NCBI GenBank assembly: GCA_032719365.1
Contig: CM064862.1
Span: 82,395,628-82,459,627 of the forward strand
Source: Prinsepia uniflora
Taxonomy: Eukaryota; Streptophyta; Magnoliopsida; Rosales; Rosaceae
Length of the DNA: 64,000 nt
Direction: 5' to 3'
Positions within the stretch are counted from its first letter, which is position 1. Each line of letters begins with the position of its first letter. Below, piece by piece: positions 21,909 through 33,435 of the stretch. The translations under genes and the position numbers were made by a program. Under the pieces are notes generated by a model. The model was not told the DNA's origin. It ran no database searches and was given only the letters and a program-made list of their open reading frames with translations.

Positions 21909-24132
21909 ACCTTCCCTCCTTAATTAATTTCGTCCTCGAAATTTCAACCGACCTAATTCCAACCGTTCTTCCCTCCTGAATTAGTTTCGTTCTCGAAACT
22001 CCAACTATTCTGATTCCACATCCATTTCGTGGAAATAATTCGATCTCACGACACGTGTACACTAGCACCCAATAGCCAATACAATACTTGTCTGCACCCA
22101 GACATACCACTAATACTCACGTCGTATTGACTACGTTCGACCACGTCGAATGACAATAATCGTACGTTACGAATTGACACTACTTGTCAAATCTACCATT
22201 TCGTTGACACATCAACTCGACGGTTCTTTTCAATCACCAATCTATCCTGACGTCAGCTCCAACTGGGAGTCATCAGACCTCACACAACGATCCACGTTGA
22301 CACATCCGACAAACTGTCACTACTTGACAGTCGCCAATCGAAAACTGACACTATACCCACTTGTGGTTATACTAACCACCAACTCACTCAACCTGAGTAT
22401 ACACATACCAACAAATACTCGCTCTGTGTGTAACTGGACCAACCATGAATACCATGACCCAATGCACTGTATTCGATGTCCAGTTCACGTCCTCGACTAA
22501 TCCAATGGTATCAGAACTAAGCCGACTACCAACACGCTCACCAACGTACCACTGGTATAACCTATATACCGTCACCAGGCACGACAAGTATGCCCGGTAT
22601 CGTACCTTGAACAACGTACAAGGTACGTACATCTATCCATCAATCAGACTACAACAATAACAACGACGACAACACGACCACCTAGGTCGTAGCCAAACAC
22701 GTTTCAATAATGGAGTCCATCTGTTCAATCCTGTACCAGAAAAATCAAAACACCGACCCATTATCCATTTCCAAATCCGAATCCGAAATCATCATTCCGT
22801 AAACTAGTATTAGGAATAACCATTCTGAACCTAAATCCATAAGTCCACTTTCAAGTTCCAAAATCAAATCCTGAATCGTCTTCCAGAAATCCGATTCCAA
22901 AACCCGAAATCTCGTTCTCGTCTACCGAGACGCACCAATTCCGAACCTATCGGATACCTGCTCAAATGATTACCACAATACAATCGATTGACTTCATAGG
23001 GAAGCCAATCACAACATCCACACATCTAGGCTGACAATATCCGACCTCGTCGGACACCTACTCGGGCGTAATCATACTGGATTCACTTCGAAAAGAAGTT
23101 CAGTCCCATCATCTACGTAGCCAAAAAGCCAAGACACATCGTTCGTCAACCAATTCCCACATCTAAACAGATTAGTCAACGATGAGACACGTCGAGACTG
23201 TAGGTTCTCACTGATTACCTCCTATCAATCCTTGGCATTCCACCTAGGAAAATCAAGAATGATTCAAGGAAATGACATCAAAATCCATCCGACGTGAATG
23301 CAAATAAAACTTGCTGCACTCACCATGCCATGTAACCCAACATCTTCTGCCACCAAGCAGAAAATGAGAAATGTTATTCACCTAAATTCAATGCATTCAA
23401 CTCCTCCTGACGACCCAAGACACATCTCGGGTTCACCAACCAATACACGATCAACATAATGGTGACACACCCATCATCAACCATGGTAGAACCTGAGAAG
23501 TCACCCTAATGACTTCAAAACACCCATTACCAATGCAGAAAACCTGCACTACTCTCGTCACCTCAATCATAAACTCTCTCGATTCCGAAGTTCCAACCAT
23601 GTGGAACCAACACACTTGGACATCAACCACGTTTCCATAATCAATCAACTCATTTATCTGATTTCGACCGTATATGTACATCCAAAAGGATATCAATTCA
23701 TTATAATCTGATGCACTGCTCGACTGACGAACCACAACAGACTCCTACTGTGATCTGCAGTCAAATCTCTGTATACCGCCGCATCTGACCAATCCTGACC
23801 AACTCTGACCAACTGGTCGCTAATCCCCACGACAATACTCGATCCTCACATCTTAACTACTTCTGGATCCAATAAAGTCCATCACTATCCGTGATCCACT
23901 CCCGGACCACAGATATCGAACATATGCCCATCTCAACGGAGTCACATTCCGACTTGTGACTCATCGTCATCGCAATCACCGGCACCAGCACAGCACCAGC
24001 ACTAGTACCAACACCAACGCACTATCACCAACACTAGTATCAACACACAAGCATCCATACTAGTATCAGCACACTACCACTAGCACACAAGCATCAGCAT
24101 CGGCCCCAACACACTAACATTAGGGCACTGTG
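21909..24132 (-). mobile_element. Internal region of a minus-strand element, non-coding (left half)
   Basis: Begins with the PPT side of the element whose 3' LTR is 20,090-21,908. No gag or pol domain is readable on either strand; the few open frames are short and low complexity. Around 22,780-22,900 it holds LTR-like 'ccgaaat' repeats. 23,975-24,125 is a (CANCAC)-rich low-complexity stretch. The region is cut at 24,133 by the younger CTGTG-flanked element and resumes at 31,892. Confidence 0.55.
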
Positions 24133-27104
24133 TGTCAGGACCAACCCCAGTTTCACCCCGAAACCCGAGGTAAATCCTGCTCCCGTCTGACTTCCCAACA
24201 CAACACCAAAGTAAAACTCATGTAAACACACCAACACACCCAGTCAGACGCAGGAGAAATTCAAACATCCCGAAGTTAAAGTCTACAGAGCATAGTCTCA
24301 AATACACAGAAAAGAAAACCGATAAACTAGATACACGCACGCGGAAAGATTTAAAACACTCCGGGATCCCTCTCGCGACTTCTATGCCTCAGACGCTGCC
24401 TCGACGCCGAAACCCCGCTCTAGCTCCACGACCTGGAGGGCAATTTAAAACAGAAAGTGTGAGTGGACCAGAATAAAAGAAAAGTTCCAAAACCATTTTA
24501 TAAGAAAACCGGGTTTAGCCCTCTGTTTTGAAACCACATGCATAACTCAGTTATTAAAACAGTTATAAATCAATCACCATAAAACATCATAAGAAACAGA
24601 AATACTATAAAACAGTTATAGAAAACATAGCAGAAACATCATAAAGTCGTATCCGAGTCTTTAAACTCCCGAGTCTTTAAACTCAACAGGCCTACGGGGG
24701 AAAGTATCAATATATCCGAGTCTTTAAACTCCCGAGTCTTTAAACTCAATCTGGGCCCTTCCCCCGTCAAATCAATATCTGGGTCTTTAAACCCAATAGC
24801 CAGATCCAGCAAATCCAATACAAAATCATTTGAAAATCATTTCTAAATCCATATCCAAACCCGAATCCGAAATCACCGGTCTGATGCCCTTCTGGCAACC
24901 AGAACCGTCATTCCGAACCCAAATCCGGAATTTCCAATTTTCCACTTTAAAATCAATCTCGTTTACCAAAATCCGATTTCAAAACCAAAAATCTCTTTAA
25001 TCACCAAATCATATTTCAAAACCCCTTTATAATCATTCAAACCAGTTATCCTTTGAAAGCCCCAAAACCATGGCATTTTACTCAGAAATCGACGTTTCTC
25101 GTAAAACGTGCTGAAAATCGAACTTCCTCGAAAACGTGCAACAATGTAAAACCAACAAAGCATATTCGATAAACACAGTATCATAATTAAAACCATAAAA
25201 CATTTATAGAAAATAGTTATGCATGCTCGAGTTTAGAGAAGGGGTCCACTCACAGTACCGAGCCCTCAATCGCGTCCTGAACGTCTCGTACGTTCCTCAG
25301 CTTCCTCGGGAACTCCCGATCCTGTCAATAACCACCAAAGTACGTCACTAACACGTCTACGAAGGTCCACCTAATTTCCCTCAAAAATCCCCGGGTCCTA
25401 AACGTAACGAATCGGAACCCTAAGCCTTCACCCTCGCGGAACTAAATTGAATCGACGTCCGATTAACCCGAAACCAACTCCAACGGACTCGTCACAACAC
25501 CTAGACCAAAAACCATGTTGACACCTTCCCCAAAGACCGCTGCACGCGCCGCCCCAAAGTGGCTGCGCGTGGCCCTCACGCGCCTGCTACAGTGTCACCG
25601 TCTACCTCGAGTAGACCCGGTTCGACACAGTTCTGCACCTCGAACCGGCGAGGACGGTTCTCCGCCGTACCTGCACTAAAACACCTCATCTCTTCTCCAA
25701 CAGCTTCGTCTAGTCCTAGGCTACTCATTCCTGTAATCCAATCACCTCAACACGGCCTAATACTCATCGACTCGAACTCGAAACAAAACCCGAACACTGC
25801 CATGTTCCCTTCTCCGGCCACCCAGGTCACCTCCCATCACGGTGGCAGTCTCAACCTCTTCCTAAGACCTTCCTAAGTGTCACCCAACACACAAAAACCC
25901 TCGACTCACACTCAAAACCCACGACGTTCAATCTAAACATCGACGACAAAACAGAGCACACCAGTACTCCCGTCGTGCTATCCTCCGTCGTGCACTCCCC
26001 CGTCATGGCTGCTCCACCAGAAGTCTCCTAGGACTCCACTGACCTCCCTAGACCTCCTTAGACTCATCAATTCTACCTCTAAAGCTACGACTTAGCTTCT
26101 GAAACCAAACGACAAAACAGAGCAAAGAAACGGGGATGAGGAATTACCTATCCTCCGATCGCAGTCGTGAGCTCAGCCGTGAGGCAGCAGCTCCTCCCGT
26201 CCACCGCCAGCCTCTGGACACCTCCACGAGTCCAATTACACCAACACACGGCCGCACCACCACCACGATCTTCCAACTCCTCTCTGTTTTCTCTGAAAAC
26301 CGACTGCCCCGACCACCGTGTTCTTGCACGATCTCTCTTCCCCAAACACTCACCAGTTCACTCTTCCACCCTCTGATCACTCCTCACTTACCAAAACACA
26401 CTAACACTCACCATCGTCTCTCAATTTCTCTCAATTCCTCCCTCTGTTTCGGTCTGGTTGAAGAACACACACGGGCACCCCAAATAATTGGGACCGTGCA
26501 CACGCCTAGAAGCCACTAGGCCCTTGCCACGCGTCACCATCCTCTCATCTCCCTCACACCTGTTTCAATCTCAGCCCTCCATCTGTCCCTATCTGTTGCA
26601 CACATCCCAGAGCACAAAAGACCAAAATGCCCTTCAGTTTTAACCAAAATTACAACTTTGCCACTACCTTTCTAGACTCGTAACTCCCACATCGTAAGTC
26701 CGATGACTACGTGCCGCCTGTCGTTGGATTCAGGACGACAAGATCTCTCTAATGGTCCTAAGTCAACAAGTCAAAACCCGATCATACAAAAAGTCAACTA
26801 TTCCCCCTATTTTAACCAAAATTACGGTTATGCCCTCAACCTTCCGAACATCATAACTTCCTCCTCGGATGTTGGAATCGGGCGTACCACCTGTCTACGG
26901 ATTCACAACGTCTTAAACTACGTCCTGGTCATCGGTCAAAGTCCAATTGACCGCCCGAACTAAAAGTCAACTATTTACCCAAACTAGGGGAAAAATCGTC
27001 ATTCTATACTAACGACCTTATCGAGACTAACTAACCACTGATTCAGCTCACCAATCCTTTACTAATCACTATCTTAACCCTGATTTCTAGGACGGGTCGT
27101 TACA
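24133..27104 (-). repeat. 3' LTR of the gag-only element
   Basis: Plus-strand ends are TGTCAGGACC (24,133) and GGGTCGTTACA type (27,104). The intron-like module is 24,433-25,253, with decamers GTGAGTGGAC at 24,459-24,468 and GTCCACTCAC at 25,244-25,253. The GAGTCTTTAAACTC array lies at 24,655-24,795. It lacks one ~105-bp array block present in the other LTR. Confidence 0.9.
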
Positions 27105-27117
27105 ATCTACCCACCTA
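27105..27117 (-). other. Polypurine tract of the gag-only element
   Basis: Minus strand reads AGGTGGGTAGAT directly before the 3' LTR TGTAACG start, preceded by GGACGAAATTCTTTTT. This is the arrangement usual for plant Gypsy elements. Confidence 0.75.
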
Positions 27118-27577
27118 AAAAGAATTTCGTCCCCGAAATTCCACAACTAGTTCCCACAGTTAGGGTCTCCTACCTGGTAATCAATACTAGGTCAACCACA
27201 ACTTCTCCTTGGTTTCCTGTCTATCATCTCCACCTTGGGTATTTCACTCCACCCCCAACTACCAGTTATACATCATGGTGTACGCAAGGGAAACCCTATG
27301 AACAGGAAACAAAGTACATCCTCACGTACATCCTCACCTTCCCAAAACCAACTCGAGTCCTAACCCAGACATTCTAGTCCAAACAGGAAAACCTATCTAT
27401 TAGCTCACTCCCTCAGCTTCTACTTCGGCCGCTATCGGAATAAATTTACAAAGTCCTAAAGGCAAACTCTAGATTGTGGGTTCTCTCCTTCAATAACCTC
27501 ATATCTATCAGTTATTCGCACTCCTTTCCCACTCCTTCTGTCATCCTTCAACGAAACTCACCATAACACTCCAGGTC

Positions 27578-28697
27578 ACCTAGGGTAAATCCTAAACTCT
27601 ACCCCGGGATCCAACAACAATGTAAGTACAACACAACCAAGGATAGCAAAAATACCTGTCCCCGCACCTGGTGTCGACTGGACCTCCTGCTGAGTCATCG
27701 AGAATACTCGGGCCTGAGCTCCCGACGCTCTACCACGTCCCCTCGAACTACTAGTGGCACCACCACCTCCTCTAGTGCCAGCTGTCCCTGACGCTGTACT
27801 CTGTCCAGGCTCCGCCACTCCTCGGCCTACACCACCTTCCTATGGCAACAGTGGACACTCACGTCGAAAGTGACCTCGCCCTCCACAGTAAAAACAAGCA
27901 TCCCGACCAGAAGGACCATTCGATCGCCCCGTTGACGCAACAGACGTCGCACTAGCTTGTGGAATCGGCTATCCTTGGTAACCTCGAAATCCTGAACTCT
28001 GGAACCCACCAGGTCTACCAAAACGATCATCACCTGACGACGACGCTCCACTGAAGTTACCTCTCTTCAGTGTCCTCAGACTCGAAACTCCAGAAAAAGA
28101 TGGTTCCCGGCGTCGCACCGGCAAACTGGCCTCAACCCTTACCGCAGCATCCGACAACTCTCGAAGGGTAGTGAACGATCCAGCCGTCACTATGGCTCGA
28201 ATCTCACCTAGCAGGCCCAACTCAAATCTCTGACACTTCTCAGCTTCAGTAGCCACAAACGCACGAGCAAACTGAGACAACATCTGTAATTTCCGTTCGT
28301 ACTCAGCCACTGTCAGATTCCCTTTGTTGAAGCTGCAAAAACTCAGCCTCCTTGGCATCTCGGAAAGAATGAGGGTAATACTGTTCCAGGAATCTCTCCC
28401 GAAACGTCTCCCAAGTCACCGTGTGGGCATCCCAACCAGACAACTCGAGGGTATACCACCACTCGTACGCCGCACCGTCCAGTAAAAACGTAGCTAGTAA
28501 CACTCGCTCCTCCGGCGGGCAATGCATCACGCAAAGATCCGCTCAAGCCTCATGATCCACCTCTGGGCTTCCTCAGGATCAGCCCCACCACTAAAAGTAG
28601 TAGCCCCGAGCCGCTGGGCTCGCTCAATCGTAGCACTCTCTATCTCTCTTGCTGCTTCGTCTTCAGGTCGTGGAGAGGGTCTACGTCTTGGAGGCAT
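27578..28697 (-). pseudogene. gag: gag (plus first residues of protease), frameshifted
   Basis: Start ATG at 28,695-28,697 (minus), beginning MPPRRRPSPRP, then GADPEEAQRWI. A one-base loss near 28,530 shifts the frame to MHCPPEERVLLATFLLDGAAYEWW, the retrotransposon gag core (Pfam Retrotrans_gag type). A second shift occurs near 28,330, after which VAEYERKLQMLSQFARAF continues the domain. Near 27,890 the frame encodes a CX2CX4HX4C zinc knuckle (CFYCGGRGHFRREC), the nucleic-acid-binding end of Gag. After a stop the frame resumes with VFSMTQQEV...LLDPG, which resembles the start of the aspartic protease with a damaged D-S/P-G-A site. Function: capsid/nucleocapsid for retroelement particles, here inactive because of the frameshifts and stop. 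Confidence 0.88.
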
Positions 28698-28789
28698 CGT
28701 CAATCACACGCTGAAAGAGGCATAGAAACAGTTAAACAACCTGAACACAACCTCACAGACCAATAACCCAACAAACTCGACAAATCTAT

Positions 28790-28801
28790 GCTCTGATACC
28801 A
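28790..28801 (-). other. Primer-binding site TGGTATCAGAGC
   Basis: The 12-nt match to the 3' end of plant initiator tRNA-Met lies two bases inside the 5' LTR. Similar sites are found at 11,663-11,674 (one-base variant), 33,046-33,057, 33,103-33,114 and 44,352-44,363 for other elements in the window. Confidence 0.9.
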
Positions 28802-28803
28802 AT

Positions 28804-31800
28804 TGTCAGGACCCACCCCGGTTTCACCCCGAAACCCGAGGTAAATCCTGCTCCCGTCTGACTCCCCGACACAACACCAAAGTAAAACTCACGTAAACAC
28901 ACCAACACACCCAGTCAGACGCAGGAGAAATTCAAACATCCCGAAGTTAAAGTTTACAGAGCATAGTCCCAAATACACAGAAAAGAAAACCGATAAACTA
29001 GATACACGCACGCGGAAAGATTTAAAACACTCCGGGATCCCTCTCGCGACTTCTATGCCTCAGACGCTGCCTCGACGCCGAAACCCCGCTCTAGCTCCAC
29101 GACCTGGAGGGCAATTTAAAACAGAAAGTGTGAGTGGACCAGAATAAAAGAAAAGTTCCAAAACCATTTTATAAGAAAACCGGGTTTAGCCCTCCGTTTT
29201 GAAACCACATGCATAACTCAGTTATTAAAACATTTATAAATCAATCACCATAAAACATCATAAGAAACAGAAATACTATAAAACAGTTATAGAAAACATA
29301 GCAGAAACATCATAAAGCCGTTTCAGAAACCGTGAATATCAAACCATCTTTTCCGATCAAACCTGCTGGACCTATCCGAGTCTTTAAACTCCCGAGTCTT
29401 TAAACTCAATCCAGGCCTCAATAATATCCGAGTCTTTAAACTCCCGAGTCTTTAAACTCAACAGGCCTACGGGGGAAAATATCAATATATCCGAGTCTTT
29501 AAACTCCCGAGTCTTTAAACTCAATCCGGGCCCGTCCCCCGTCAAATCAATATCCGGGTCTTTAAACCCAATAACCAGATCCAGCAAATCCAATCCAAAA
29601 TCATTTGAAAACCATTTCTAAATCCATATCCAAACCCGAATCCGAAATCACCGGTCTGATGCCCTTCTGGCAACCAGAACCGTCATTCCGAACCCAAATC
29701 CGGAATTTCCAATTTGCCACTTTAAAATCAATCTCGTTTACCGAAATCCGATTTCAAAACCGAAAATCTCTTTAATCACCAAATCATATTTCAAAACCCC
29801 TTTATAAGCATTCAAACCAGTTATCCTTTGAAAGCCCCAAAACCATGGCATTTTACTCAGAAATCGACGTTTCTCGTAAAACGTGCTGAAAACCGAACTT
29901 CCTCGAAAACGTGCAACAATGTAAAACCAACAAAGCATATTCGATAAACACAGTATCATAATTAAAACCATAAAACAATTATAGAAAACAGTTATGCATG
30001 CTCGAGTTTAGAGAAGGGGTCCACTCACAGTACCGAGCCCTCAATCGCGTCCTGAACGTCTCGTACGTTCCTCAGCTTCCTCGGGAACTCCCGATCCTGT
30101 CAACAACCACCAAAGTACGTCACTAACACGTCTACGAAGGTCCACCTTATTTCCCTCAAAAATCCCCGGGTCCTAAACGTAACGAATCGGAACCCTAAGC
30201 CTTCACCCTCGCGGAACTAAATTGAATCGACGTCCGATTAACCCGAAACCAACTCCAACGGACTCGTCACAACACCTAGACCAAAAACCATGTTGACACC
30301 TTCCCCAAAGACCGCTGCACGCGCCCCCACGCGCCGCCCCAAAGTGGCTGCGCGTGGCCCTCACGCGCCTACTACAGTGTCACCGTCTACCTCGAGTAGA
30401 CCCGGTTCGACACAGTTCTGCACCTCGAACTGGCGAGGACGGTTCTCCACCGTACCTGCACTAAAACACCTCATCTCTTCTCCAACAGCTTCGTCTAGTC
30501 CTAGGCTACTCATTCCCGTAATCCAATCACCTCAACACGGCCTAATACTCATCAACTCGAACTCGAAACAAAACCCGAACACTGCCATATTCCCTTCTCC
30601 GGCCACCCAGGTCACCTCCCATCACGGTGGCAGTCTCAACCTCTTCCTAAGACCTTCCTAAGTGTCACCCAAAACACAAAAACCCTCGACTCACACTCAA
30701 AACCCACGACGTTCAATCTAAACATCGACGACAACAGAGCACACCAGTACTCCCGTCGTGCTATCCTCCGCCGTGCACTCCCCCGTCACGGCTGCTCCAC
30801 CAGAAGGCTCCTAGGACTCCACTGACCTCCCTAGACCTCCTTAGACTCTTCGATTCTACCTCTAAAGCTACGACTTAGCTTCTGAAACCAAACGACAAAA
30901 CAGAGCAAAGAAACGGGGATGAGGAATTACATGTCCTCCGATCGCAGTCGTGAGCTCAGCCGTGAGGCAGCAGCTCCTCCCGTCCACCGCCAGCCTCTGG
31001 ACACCTCCACGAGTCCAATTACACCAACACACGGCTGCACCACCACCACGATCTTCCAAGTCCTCTCTGTTTTCTTTGAAAACCGACTGCCCCGACCACC
31101 GTGTTCTTGCACGATCTCTCTTCCCCAAACACTCACCAGTTCACTCTTCCACCCTCTGATCACTCCTCACTTACCAAAACACACTAACACTCACCATCAT
31201 CTCTCAATTTCTTTCAATTCCTCCCTCTGTTTCGGTCTGGTTGAAGAACACACACGGGCACCTCAAATAATTGGGACCGTAAACACGCCTAGAAGCCACT
31301 AGGCCCTTGCCACGCGTCACCATCTTCTCCTCTCCCTCACACCTGTTTCAATCTCAGCCCTCCATCTGTCCCTATCTGTTGCACACATCCTAGAGCACAA
31401 AAGACCAAAATGCCCTTCAGTTTTAACCAAAATTACAACTTTGCCACTACCTTTCTAGACCCGTAACTCCCACATCGTAAGTCCGATGACTACGTGCCGC
31501 CTGTCGTTGGATTCAGGACGACAAGATCTCTCTAACGGTCCTAAGTCAACAAGTCAAAACCGATCATACAAAAAGTCAACTATTCCCCCTATTTTAACCA
31601 AAATTACTTTTATGCCCTCAACCTTCCGAACATCATAACTTCCTCCTCGGATGTCGGAATCGGGCGTACCACCTGTCTACGGATTCACAACGTCCTAAAC
31701 TACGTCCTAGTCATCGGTCAAAGTCCAATTGACCGCCCGAACTAAAAGTCAACTATTTACCCGAACTAGGGGCAAAATCGTCATTCTATACTAACGACCT

Positions 31801-31886
31801 TATCGAGACTAACTAACCACTGATTTAGCTCACCAATCCTTTACTAATCACTGTCTTAACCCTGATTTCCGGGACGGGTCGTTACA
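28804..31886 (-). repeat. 5' LTR of the gag-only element
   Basis: 3083 bp; plus-strand ends TGTCAGGACCC (28,804) and GGGACGGGTCGTTACA (31,886). Module 29,104-30,028, decamers at 29,130-29,139 and 30,019-30,028. Hairpin array at 29,376-29,570, with one more block than the 3' LTR. Long open frames here (for example near 30,290-30,660) recur in the other LTR but have no recognised domain. Confidence 0.9.
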
Positions 31887-33117
31887 CTGTGTGCAAAACA
31901 TATAACCCTGGATCTCCGCTCACACCGAACGACGATCCCATATCTATACTCGAATGGAAGAAACTCTGCCTCCCTCGTACCCAACAACTCTGGGTACAGT
32001 CACCTTGACAACTCATACGAGAAAAGGAAACGTTCCCCGAATGTCCCTGATTCCCAACACCTGTAACTACAACCACTCTTGGTAGTAGCGTCTGCCACAG
32101 ACTCGTGCAGACCTAACCACCAGACATCAAAATCGAGACTCCGCATCCAACGGAATCAACCGCCCGTACCAATTACTCCTTATCCCCCTCAGGGATCTCA
32201 TCGACAAGTACCAACCCTGATAACCTGTCCAGCCAAACTCTAACCAGTAGTAACTCGACTAAACCAATGTCGTCTACCAGGTCATCCATGACCTTAGTTA
32301 CACCAACTATCCATCACAACTAAAATAGTACGACAACCATCTAGAGTTAACCGATAAGTACAACCTCGACTGCAGAATGCAGTCCCAACAATAAGCTGAC
32401 ATGACTCGACCAAACATGATCGAACATGTCCAAACATGATCGTACATGACCAACCGACGGTCTCATCGGAGTCGAGACCACTCGCCAACTCAACTTTCCG
32501 AACCATACACCCAAGGTAGGGTTCCACGATCACACCTAGGGTTTCCCTGAACCCAACTGCAAGCTACCAACTACAGTACAATCCACAATCTGACCGTCTC
32601 CGCAGTTTTGACATCGTAAGGACGTCAATCCAATCCTACCGAAAGTTCAACTAGGATTCCTCAAATCCGACTACTAACTGTCAGGAGCAGTAAATCCATT
32701 TAACTCAACCAAATCAGATCATCAGATGATCACAATTTCGAACTATCGTCAAAATGATCCTACGACATCGTGAAAGACGATCCCAACTAACCGTCTCACG
32801 ATCAAAACTCAAAAGTACCGTTTACGTTATCCTTCCGTAGGGTCCCATAATATCATCCACGATAGAACTATGGCAACCCCGACATCAAATGTCAAACCAA
32901 GACATTCCACGATCCAATCCTACTAACTATCGTACCAGCACCCCAATTATCAGGTTAACCACGAACTGTAGCCCATTGAGACATCACATCCTCGACCTGC
33001 ATACTACTCCAAGAGCAAACTTGCTCATCCTACGAGCAATCCTATGCTCTGATACCACGCTGACAGTATCAGAGCATCCTGGGTATCCGATGAGCTATCC
33101 GAGCTCTGATACCACTT
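31887..33117 (-). mobile_element. Internal region of the host element (right half) with two PBS-like sites
   Basis: Resumes the non-coding internal sequence interrupted at 24,132. Near its right end, GCTCTGATACCA occurs twice (33,046-33,057 and 33,103-33,114), 57 bp apart, each followed by TGACAG. The second adjoins the 318-bp LTR at 33,118. The doubled PBS suggests a rearranged or chimeric 5' end. Confidence 0.55.
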
Positions 33118-33435
33118 TGACAGGACCCAACCCTCCTCGGTCAGGACCCGACTCATCTAACACCATATTGTTCGCTTTGGGCCTCGCCCTCACGGTTTTG
33201 TTTTCGGGAGCTCATGGTGCAACTTCCCAGGGGGTAACCCATCATGGAATTGCACCAGCCACTCGCTTAACTTTGGGGTTCCAATCCCCCCCAAAGCCAC
33301 TTGAGCTCCCAAAAGGCCTAGTGCTAGATAGGTGTGTGCTTATACCTTTAAAGCACACCACCATCCTCTCCCAGACCATTCCCCTCACAGGAATGTGGGA
33401 TTGTTCACCGTTCCCTCCAAGACACGGGTCTTACA
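33118..33435 (-). mobile_element. Cassandra/TRIM-like 318-bp LTR carrying a 5S rRNA-derived segment
   Basis: On the minus strand it starts TGTAAGACCCG (33,435) and ends GGGTCCTGTCA (33,118), with a primer-binding site TGGTATCAGAGC three bases on. Between 33,222 and 33,282 (minus) lie CAAAGTTAAGCG and GATGGGTTACCCCCTGGGAAG. These correspond to the box A and box C internal promoter blocks of plant 5S rRNA (AGTTAAGCGTGC and GATGGGTGACCTCCTGGGAAG). LTRs of about 300 bp with 5S promoter sequence define the Cassandra TRIM family. Only one LTR and the PBS side are present. Its termini resemble those of the surrounding 3-kb LTR family, which is odd. Confidence 0.72.

Larger units (their letters stand above)
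24133..31886 (-). mobile_element. Two-LTR, gag-only Gypsy-type retrotransposon, duplication CTGTG
   Basis: A structurally complete non-autonomous element on the minus strand. The 5' LTR is 28,804-31,886 (3083 bp) and the 3' LTR is 24,133-27,104 (2972 bp). CTGTG stands immediately outside both ends (24,128-24,132 and 31,887-31,891). The primer-binding site TGGTATCAGAGC (minus strand, 28,790-28,801) adjoins the 5' LTR and matches tRNA-iMet. A purine-rich tract (27,105-27,117) adjoins the 3' LTR. The 1.7-kb interior holds a broken gag and only the first residues of a protease; reverse transcriptase, RNase H and integrase are absent. Movement would need enzymes from another copy. The two LTRs are very alike apart from one ~110-bp array difference, so insertion looks recent relative to its neighbours. 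Confidence 0.93.

Noticed and set aside
24655..24800. CRISPR-like regular repeats
   Set aside because: Plant nuclear DNA; units are short hairpins in direct contact or irregularly spaced, with no unique spacers and no cas genes.
25559..25876. Open frame (105 codons) repeated as 123 codons at 30,290-30,661
   Set aside because: The duplication is explained by the two LTRs of one element. Codon pattern and product are not protein-like, and frames are not shared with other family LTRs.
33222..33282. 5S rRNA gene
   Set aside because: Only the internal promoter blocks match; the 5' and 3' parts of 5S rRNA are missing and the segment sits inside an LTR with PBS.
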